In this document: positions 1-5,121 of the stretch, one piece after another
How positions within the stretch are numbered: position 1 is the first letter of the stretch
Layout: each line of letters begins with the position of its first letter
Assembly: GCA_900766655.1 (NCBI GenBank)
Contig: CAAFWE010000268.1
Span: 1 to 5,121, forward strand
Direction of reading: 5' to 3'
DNA length: 5,121 bases
Source of the DNA: an uncultured Alistipes sp.
Lineage (GTDB): Bacteria; Bacteroidota; Bacteroidia; Bacteroidales; Rikenellaceae
The notes under the pieces: generated by a model
The model's input: only the letters and a program-made list of their open reading frames with translations
What the model was told of the DNA's origin: nothing
The model's database searches: none
Program-made: the position numbers and the translations under genes

Positions 1-1174
1 CCTCGTCGCTGAGCTGCTTGTGGGTGGTCGATGCTGGGTGGGTAACCACAGTTATCGAGTCGCCAATCATAGTCATATTGGCAACGAGCTTGAGTCCTTC
101 GACAAGTTTGACGGTGCTCTCCAAAGTACCCTCCAACTCCACCGAGATGACGCACGCAGCACCCTTGCGGAAGTACTTCTGTGCCAACTCGTAGCTTGCA
201 TCGTCCTCGAAGCCTACATAGCTAACCTTCTTGACATTTTTGTTCGAGCGGAAGAACTCTGCCAACTTGGCTGTAGCCTCGGCCTCGTGACGCACACGCA
301 ACGAGAGAGTCTCCAAGCCGAGCATCATCAAGTATGTATCGAATGGCGAAGGGCAACAACCGAAGTCACGCAGACCATCGACGCGACACTTTACGATATA
401 GGCCTGATTCGAGAATGTCTTCCACAAGTTGAGACCGTGATAACCCTCCGATGGGCCATCAATCTCGGGATAGCGACCATTGCCCCAGTCGAAAGTTCCG
501 CCATCGACAATGATGCCGCCCATAGCTGTACCGTGACCATTAATCCACTTGGTAGCCGAGTCACAGATGATGTCTGCACCCCACTCGAATGGGTTGCAGA
601 GGTAGCCACAAGCACCAAAGGTGTTATCTACAACGAGTGGCATCTGGTGTGCGTGAGCAACCTTTGCCAAAGCCTCGATATCGGCAACAATACAACCAGG
701 ATTCGACATCGACTCCACGAATACGAAGCGAGTCTTCTCGTCAATCAACTCCTCAATAGCCTCGGCCGAAGCGTTCTTCGCAAAGCGCACCTCGACGCCA
801 AGGTTACGCAACGAGATAGAGAACTGATTGTGTGTACCGCCATAGACATAAGGCGAGGTTACGATATTGTCGCCAGCCTTTGCCAATGCTGTGACGGTGA
901 GCAAAATCGCCGACATACCCGACGAGGTTGCCAATGCGCCCACTCCGCCATACAACGCTGCCACACGATTCTCGTAGTTAGCGGTTGTAGGGTTATGGAT
1001 TCGTGTATAGATATTGCCCGCCTCGCTCAACTCGAAGAGGTTGGCTGCGTAGTCGCAACTTTTGAAGTGGTATGCAGCGGTAGGATAGATGGCCAAGCCA
1101 CGCGAAAGGGTGTGGTCAGGAGCATATCCACCGTGAATCTGCAATGTCTCGAAACGGAGTTTTTTCTCGCTCAT
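1..1174 (-). CDS. metY: O-acetylhomoserine sulfhydrylase (MetY type), 3' end cut by the window
   Basis: This is a PLP-dependent enzyme of the Cys/Met metabolism family. By family knowledge it condenses O-acetyl-L-homoserine with sulfide to give homocysteine and acetate in the cytoplasm. 391 residues are visible from the ATG at 1174-1172; the family usually has about 425-430. The Schiff-base lysine is K209 in SATKWINGHGT. D183 in VVDNTF should bind the PLP ring nitrogen, Y111 in YVYGGT should stack on PLP, and Y57/R59 in YTRIHNPT should bind the cofactor phosphate of the partner subunit. The block VAALYGGVGALATSSG and the late HPASTTHKQL motif fit MetY better than cystathionine synthases or lyases. 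The missing C-terminus should hold the carboxylate-binding Arg. No Shine-Dalgarno is seen; the leader is A-rich. The gene is a separate unit with its own promoter. A methionine gamma-lyase-like activity cannot be fully excluded from sequence. Confidence 0.93.
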   Translation of the reverse strand, partial: MSEKKLRFETLQIHGGYAPDHTLSRGLAIYPTAAYHFKSCDYAANLFELSEAGNIYTRIHNPTTANYENRVAALYGGVGALATSSGMSAILLTVTALAKAGDNIVTSPYVYGGTHNQFSISLRNLGVEVRFAKNASAEAIEELIDEKTRFVFVESMSNPGCIVADIEALAKVAHAHQMPLVVDNTFGACGYLCNPFEWGADIICDSATKWINGHGTAMGGIIVDGGTFDWGNGRYPEIDGPSEGYHGLNLWKTFSNQAYIVKCRVDGLRDFGCCPSPFDTYLMMLGLETLSLRVRHEAEATAKLAEFFRSNKNVKKVSYVGFEDDASYELAQKYFRKGAACVISVELEGTLESTVKLVEGLKLVANMTMIGDSITVVTHPASTTHKQLSDE

Positions 1175-1223
1175 CGTTTTGGATAATTTTTGATAATTAA
1201 AAATAGAAATATTTTTATCTCGG

Positions 1224-1231
1224 CAAAGATA
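1224..1231 (-). promoter_or_regulatory. Bacteroidota-type -7 promoter element for the MetY gene
   Basis: The minus strand reads TATCTTTG here, an exact match to the TAnnTTTG -7 consensus used by the Bacteroidota primary sigma factor. It lies about 50 bases before the ATG at 1174, so transcription would start near 1217 and leave a leader of roughly 40 nucleotides. The matching -33 TTG/TTTG element about 19-21 bases upstream is not evident, so the match rests on the -7 box alone. The leader is too short and AT-rich to hold a recognisable SAM riboswitch. Confidence 0.6.
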
Positions 1232-1243
1232 GTATAAAAAATT

Positions 1244-1257
1244 TGAGAATTGAGAAT
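1244..1257. repeat. Two tandem copies of a 7-base repeat
   Basis: The plus strand carries TGAGAAT twice in a row, just upstream (on the minus strand) of the -7 element of the MetY promoter. It overlaps the place where the -33 region would lie. It is probably simple low-complexity AT-rich intergenic sequence; a role as a protein binding site is possible but unsupported. Confidence 0.4.
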
Positions 1258-1284
1258 TAAACCCTAAAATTTAGACTATACAAC

Positions 1285-1318
1285 AAAAAATAGTCGACAA
1301 CCTCGGTTGCCGACTATT
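1285..1318 (-). terminator. Intrinsic terminator after the GlpT-like transporter gene
   Basis: The arms 1318-1305 and 1302-1289 form a 14-pair hairpin with a 2-base centre (effectively a CGAG tetraloop in the minus-strand RNA). Thirteen pairs are Watson-Crick. The remaining pair (1310 with 1297) is a G-U wobble in minus-strand RNA but an A-C mismatch in plus-strand RNA. The minus-strand transcript then runs into six U residues at 1290-1285. Both facts orient the terminator on the minus strand. The hairpin begins 24 bases after the stop codon of the transporter gene and separates that operon from the MetY unit. Confidence 0.88.
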
Positions 1319-1342
1319 GTAGAGTATGGTTTATCGTGGAGT

Positions 1343-2770
1343 CTACTCCTTGACCTTCTTACCCCAGTTGAGGATTGGCAAAAGGAACGAAATGACCGAT
1401 GCGCCAATCCAGAAGATTGCAGCCTGCGAGAAGTCGTAGTGCTTAACCACCTGCTCGACAATTTCGCCTGCCTCGTTGGTCACCTGAGTGATGGTCTCGG
1501 TGAGGTTTTTGTCGATCAACCAACCGCTCACAACATCCTGAATACCAGCAGCAATGTAGCTTGCGCAACCTACGATACCGAGAGCTGCACCAGTAGCCTT
1601 ACGTGGCACAACATCGATAGCCATCAGACCGCCCAAGAATGCAATCAAGACACCGATAGCGATACCGAACAACACCATCGAGAGAATATTCACCCAGTAC
1701 TCGTTGCCACCATACACGAAGAGTGCGTAGGAGATAGACAACATAATACCCGATACAAAGGCTGGCATCTTGCGATCGCCCTTGAACAACACATCCGACA
1801 TCCAGCCAGCCAACACAGTACCCAAGATACCGAGCAGAGCGTTAATCGAGATGATGAATGTTGCATCAGCAAGCTCGAAGCCCTTCTCCTCCTGCAAGAA
1901 GAGGATACCCCACGAGTTGAGCGAGTAGCGCGAGATGTACATAAATGCCGAAGCAAGAGCCAAAATCCACACTGCAGGGGTCTTCAAAGCGAGTTTCTGC
2001 GCCGCCGCTGCCGAGCCATCATCCTCGCTCTTCTTCTCCTCGACCTTCTCGCCAGTCAAGACCTCGATCGAAGGCAATCCCTTGCTCTCAGGTGTGTCGT
2101 GCATCAAGAAGAGGATGATAACGATACCGATAGCACCAGCAATAGCTGCGCCAAAGAATCCCCACTGCCATCCCGACACTGCGACGATAGAGCCCACGAA
2201 GATGAACGAGAGCCACTCGCCGATATTATGGCTTGCCGAAAAGAATCCATAGAATGTGCCTCGACGCGAGAGTGGGAACCAGCGCGAGAGTGCGATAATG
2301 GCTGGTGCAGCACCCATCGACTGCGACCATCCGTTGATGCCCCACATAATCGCAAAGATTATGAACACAGCGGTTGACGAGAATACTGCAGAGCCCTCGC
2401 CCGAGCCAAAGAGGCCTACAATGCCCATTGTCAAGTTAGCCAATGTCGAGACCAACAAACCAGTAGCCATAAAACGCTTGATGTTCGAGTGGTCGGCCAA
2501 GAAACCATTTACGAACTTACCGATAGCGTAAGCAAAGAGGAGAGCTGAGCCAATGATACCCAACTGCGTTGCATCGAGCATACCGCTGTCGAGGATAGGC
2601 TTCTTCATCACATTGAGTGATGTGCGGCAAACATAGTAGAGGCTATAGCCGAGTGTTCCTGCCACAAACGACTGCAATGCCAACGAGCGGTGATACTTCT
2701 TCTGCTCCGCCTCTGTGAGGTCACGAAGTGGTGCTGGTGCGCTCGTCTTGAAAAAATTTAGAAATCCCAT
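1343..2770 (-). CDS. glpT: GlpT-like organophosphate:phosphate antiporter (MFS, OPA family)
   Basis: This is a 475-residue inner-membrane transporter of the major facilitator superfamily with about 12 membrane helices. By comparison with E. coli GlpT as I remember it, the key substrate-site residues are kept: R49 in YYVCRTSL (GlpT R45), K85 in YAIGKFVNG (GlpT K80), H181 in SASHNIGE (GlpT H165) and R281 in MYISRYSLNSW (GlpT R269). The central cytoplasmic loop opens with the OPA signature MHDTPESKGLPSIE (residues 223-236), followed by a charged stretch at about 241-252. The expected role is import of sn-glycerol-3-phosphate in exchange for inorganic phosphate. The loop between the last two helices (about 420-447) is longer than in E. 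coli GlpT. The gene sits 24 bases after a glycerophosphodiesterase gene, the classic GlpQ/GlpT pairing, and ends with TAG before a terminator. A hexose-phosphate (UhpT-like) specificity is the main alternative. Confidence 0.9.
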   Translation of the reverse strand: MGFLNFFKTSAPAPLRDLTEAEQKKYHRSLALQSFVAGTLGYSLYYVCRTSLNVMKKPILDSGMLDATQLGIIGSALLFAYAIGKFVNGFLADHSNIKRFMATGLLVSTLANLTMGIVGLFGSGEGSAVFSSTAVFIIFAIMWGINGWSQSMGAAPAIIALSRWFPLSRRGTFYGFFSASHNIGEWLSFIFVGSIVAVSGWQWGFFGAAIAGAIGIVIILFLMHDTPESKGLPSIEVLTGEKVEEKKSEDDGSAAAAQKLALKTPAVWILALASAFMYISRYSLNSWGILFLQEEKGFELADATFIISINALLGILGTVLAGWMSDVLFKGDRKMPAFVSGIMLSISYALFVYGGNEYWVNILSMVLFGIAIGVLIAFLGGLMAIDVVPRKATGAALGIVGCASYIAAGIQDVVSGWLIDKNLTETITQVTNEAGEIVEQVVKHYDFSQAAIFWIGASVISFLLPILNWGKKVKE

Positions 2771-2794
2771 AGTTTCGTCTATTGTTTTAGATTG

Positions 2795-3718
2795 TTATTT
2801 AAGCGTGTGTCGACCCTTGCTCTCCAAGTACTTGATAAGCATCTCGGGGCGGTCGGTCTGAATCATCGAAGTTCCGTAAGAGAGGATTTTTCCATATATC
2901 TTCTCCTCGTTGCCTACCGCTGCATCGTCGTCGTAGCCATTCTCCTTGCCACCGCAGAGCTTGCCCCACAAGGTGTTAATCCAGAGTCGCTTACCGCTCT
3001 TGATCACCTTGTTGAACACCCTCTTCTCGTTTGGAAGAGAGCCATCCCAGCACATCTCGAAAGCGATGAACGGAAGGTCGGTCTCGAGGTAGCCCTCGAA
3101 CATAGCCTCGTGCTTTGCCCACGACTTGGTGTTGTAGTTCACGATAGGCATATAGAGCATATTCACATCGTGCTTTGCGAAGAATTTCTTCATATATGGA
3201 GCGGTCTTGCTGCTCTTCATAATCACCTGATCGGCCATATTGCGAGCAACGAGCATATCCATAATCTGATCGTAGTAGTTGACCGCCTTGTCGAGGTTAA
3301 TCATAACGCGGCCCTTGCATAGATCGAGAGCCTCCTCTAAGGTTGGCATCTTGTAGCGAGTCACCGCATTGTGGCCTGCACGAAGTCGGCAGTTGCGGAT
3401 AGAGTCGAGGGTGAGCTCGGCAATCTTACCCTTGCCATTGGTGGTGCGGTTGATGGTCTTATCGTGGCAAATCACCAAGGCACCATCGACTGTGCGATGA
3501 ACATCCAACTCGACAACATCGACACCCATCTTGATAGCCGACTCGATAGCCTCCAACGAGTTCTCAGGGAAGTTGCGCCAATCGGCTCGATGAGCAATCA
3601 CAAAGACATAGTCCGACTTAGGGTTACGCAACTCGCGCAACAACTTGTCGGTGCGGCTCTCTGCCATTGCGGTGAAAGCCACCATCGCGCAGAGAAGTGA
3701 TAAGAGAATTTTTTTCAT
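2795..3718 (-). CDS. Secreted glycerophosphodiester phosphodiesterase (GDPD family)
   Basis: This is a 307-residue TIM-barrel phosphodiesterase. The family hydrolyses glycerophosphodiesters to sn-glycerol-3-phosphate and an alcohol, using a divalent metal. The N-terminus is a type I signal peptide: two lysines, a hydrophobic core, and a probable cut after AMA (residues 17-19), so the enzyme should be periplasmic. Catalytic and metal motifs are present in order: H43-R44 in IAHRADW, E70 and D72 in VELDVH, and H85 in CHDKTINRTT. The usual later acidic strand reads NLDKA (D143, K144), and the barrel closes with GTSMIQTDRPEMLIKYL near the C-terminus (about 282-298). Length and motif order agree with a complete protein. 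The start at 3718 directly precedes the signal peptide; the leader is A-rich with no Shine-Dalgarno. It lies 11 bases after the GH3 gene and 24 before the GlpT-like gene, so it is almost certainly co-transcribed with both. It is glpQ-like in role, but the exact diester substrate is unknown. Confidence 0.92.
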   Translation of the reverse strand: MKKILLSLLCAMVAFTAMAESRTDKLLRELRNPKSDYVFVIAHRADWRNFPENSLEAIESAIKMGVDVVELDVHRTVDGALVICHDKTINRTTNGKGKIAELTLDSIRNCRLRAGHNAVTRYKMPTLEEALDLCKGRVMINLDKAVNYYDQIMDMLVARNMADQVIMKSSKTAPYMKKFFAKHDVNMLYMPIVNYNTKSWAKHEAMFEGYLETDLPFIAFEMCWDGSLPNEKRVFNKVIKSGKRLWINTLWGKLCGGKENGYDDDAAVGNEEKIYGKILSYGTSMIQTDRPEMLIKYLESKGRHTLK

Positions 3719-3729
3719 AATTTATTGAG

Positions 3730-5121
3730 TTATTTGATTGTAAACTTACCCTCGAGAGTAGCGTTTGAGTCAGCACCGACCCACACCTTAAAGTCACCTG
3801 CATCAGCCTTGACGCTCAAATCGCTATGGCAGTATGCCAAGTCCGAAGTTGGCACTTCAAAGGTGATAACCTTCTCTTCGCCAGCCTTCAACGAGAATCG
3901 CTCGAAGCCCTTCAACTCACGCATCGGACGAGTAGTCTCGGCTACGAGGTCACGCACATAGAGCTGTGCCACATCGTCGCCATCGTACTTACCCTTGTTG
4001 GTAACCTTGACGCTAACCTTAACCACGCCACCAAGCTCGACCTCTGGGGTCAAGACCTGCAAATCGGAATACTCGAACTCGGTGTAGCTCAAGCCATAGC
4101 CGAATGGGAAGAGCGGCTCGTTAGGCGTGTACATATAGCGTGAGAGATACTTCTTGTCGTGCTGAGCGTCCTTGCGTGGACGACCTGTTATCTTCATATT
4201 GTAGTGAACAGGGCACTGACCAACGCAGTATGGAAACGACATTGTAAGGTGTCCCGAAGGGTTCTTGTCGCCCGAAACGAGGTCTGCAACTGCAGGGCCC
4301 TCCATAGTACCACCGTGCCAGGTTACAAGCACCGCATCGGCCTTCTCAACCTCATTGCGAACATCCATTGCACGGCCTGTGCCGAGCAATACAACCACCT
4401 TCTTGCCACTCTTCTTTACAGCATCGAGCAACGCCTGCTGTGCCTTAGGCACAGTAATCTCTGTAAGCGAAGTTGCCTCGCCACCCTCCGTGTACCGCAA
4501 ACCAAGAGAGAGCAGCACAACATCGGCCTGCTTGGCTGCGCGTACAGCCTCCTCGATACCGCCCTTAATAGGCTTGTGGAAATCCGACCCCTTGGCGTAG
4601 AGAACATTTTTCGCACCGTAGCGCTCCTTGATAGCAGTGAGTGTAGTTACCGAGTGATCAGCCTCACCAAACGAAATCCAAGCGCCAATCTGGTCGCGTG
4701 GAGCGTCAGCCAATGGACCAACCACAGCAATCTTCTTTACATTTTTGAGCGGAAGTACACCGTTGTTCGAGAGCAACACCATAGACTTGGCTGCAACCTC
4801 GCGTGCATACTGCAAGTTCTCTGGGCGATATACTACATCCTCGTGATTCTGGCAACCATACTTGAATGGATCGTCGAACAAACCAAGGCGATACTTTACA
4901 GCCAAAACTTCGCGACAGAGTTGATCGATAGTCTTCTCCGAAACTTTACCCTCCTTAACCAACTCCTCGCCATAGGTAATATAGTCGCCATAGACCATAT
5001 CCATATTGAGGTGAGCATTCATAGCCTGGCAAGCCGCATCCTTACCGTCTGCTGCAGTGCCGTGCTTAACCTGTTCGTGTACCGCATTGTAGTCCGAAAC
5101 GACAAAGCCTGTAAAGCCTAA
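3730..5121 (-). CDS. bglX: BglX-like family GH3 beta-glucosidase, 5' end outside the window
   Basis: This is a retaining exo-acting glycoside hydrolase that removes terminal beta-linked glucose; BglX homologues are periplasmic. 463 residues are visible, and the frame is open to the right edge, so roughly 300 N-terminal residues (signal peptide and most of the (beta/alpha)8 barrel) are missing. The catalytic nucleophile is the Asp of GFVVSDYNAV at 5094-5092. This is upstream of the first in-window ATG (5022), which is therefore not the start. The barrel ends near VLAVKYRLGLFDDP. The alpha/beta sandwich domain follows, with the probable acid/base Glu in GGEATSLTE (codon 4479-4477) and the NPSGHLTMSFP and PLFPFGYGLSYT motifs typical of GH3. 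A C-terminal Fn3-like domain covers about the last 100 residues. Identity to E. coli BglX looks high around the KHGTAAD and VVGPLAD blocks. Linkage preference (beta-1,2, -1,3, -1,4 or -1,6) cannot be read from sequence. It heads the visible part of an operon with the glycerophosphodiesterase and the GlpT-like transporter. Confidence 0.94.
   Translation of the reverse strand, partial: LGFTGFVVSDYNAVHEQVKHGTAADGKDAACQAMNAHLNMDMVYGDYITYGEELVKEGKVSEKTIDQLCREVLAVKYRLGLFDDPFKYGCQNHEDVVYRPENLQYAREVAAKSMVLLSNNGVLPLKNVKKIAVVGPLADAPRDQIGAWISFGEADHSVTTLTAIKERYGAKNVLYAKGSDFHKPIKGGIEEAVRAAKQADVVLLSLGLRYTEGGEATSLTEITVPKAQQALLDAVKKSGKKVVVLLGTGRAMDVRNEVEKADAVLVTWHGGTMEGPAVADLVSGDKNPSGHLTMSFPYCVGQCPVHYNMKITGRPRKDAQHDKKYLSRYMYTPNEPLFPFGYGLSYTEFEYSDLQVLTPEVELGGVVKVSVKVTNKGKYDGDDVAQLYVRDLVAETTRPMRELKGFERFSLKAGEEKVITFEVPTSDLAYCHSDLSVKADAGDFKVWVGADSNATLEGKFTIK

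Noticed and set aside
20..1186. A 388-codon open frame on the plus strand
   Set aside because: It lies wholly antisense to the sulfhydrylase gene, whose frame shows clear family motifs. Its own translation is rich in Cys, His and Arg with no recognisable domain, so it reflects codon bias on the opposite strand.
1264..1274. Inverted repeat CTAAA-A-TTTAG as an operator
   Set aside because: The arms are only 5 bases in a very AT-rich region, so such a match is expected by chance. It is kept only as a remark in a finding.
1307..2377. A 356-codon open frame on the plus strand
   Set aside because: It is antisense to the well-supported GlpT-like transporter, starts inside the terminator hairpin, and its product is low-complexity and strongly charged with no domain.
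3683..3700. Possible lipoprotein signal with Cys10 in the diesterase N-terminus
   Set aside because: The cysteine comes too early, after only a few hydrophobic residues, and the preceding SLL does not make a good lipobox. The AMA cut site at residues 17-19 fits an ordinary type I signal peptide better.
4159..5121. A 320-codon plus-strand frame open to the window edge
   Set aside because: It is antisense to the GH3 gene, whose catalytic motifs are conserved along the same stretch, and its translation matches no family I recognise.

Overview
The window carries four protein-coding genes, all read from the minus strand, packed tightly apart from one AT-rich gap of 168 bases at 1175-1342. The dense packing, lack of Shine-Dalgarno motifs with A-rich leaders before the starts, a TAnnTTTG-type -7 promoter element, and protein sequences typical of gut Bacteroidota all point to a Bacteroidales bacterium. 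The genus cannot be fixed from the sequence; Alistipes-like or a relative is only a guess. All four products are recognisable, and I see no RNA gene, CRISPR array, insertion sequence or phage element.

In the direction of transcription (right to left), the window opens inside a family GH3 beta-glucosidase of the BglX type (5121-3730). Its N-terminal part lies beyond the right edge, but the nucleophile, the acid/base residue and the C-terminal Fn3-like domain are all visible. Eleven bases later comes a secreted glycerophosphodiester phosphodiesterase (3718-2795). After a further 24 bases comes an organophosphate:phosphate antiporter of the GlpT type (2770-1343). A strong intrinsic terminator (1318-1285) follows, so these three genes very probably form the end of one operon. 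A coherent reading is that periplasmic hydrolases free glucose and glycerol-3-phosphate from a glycerophosphate-bearing or glucosylated substrate, and that the antiporter imports the glycerol-3-phosphate. The real substrate is not shown by the sequence.

Beyond the gap, a separate transcription unit with its own Bacteroidota-type promoter (-7 element at 1231-1224) encodes a PLP-dependent O-acetylhomoserine sulfhydrylase (MetY type, 1174 to beyond position 1), which makes homocysteine for methionine synthesis. It lacks about its last 35-40 residues only because the window ends there.

The long plus-strand open frames are antisense shadows of these genes. The most interesting point is the linkage of a GH3 beta-glucosidase to a glycerophosphodiesterase and a GlpT-like transporter. 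I see no evidence of a wholly new system.
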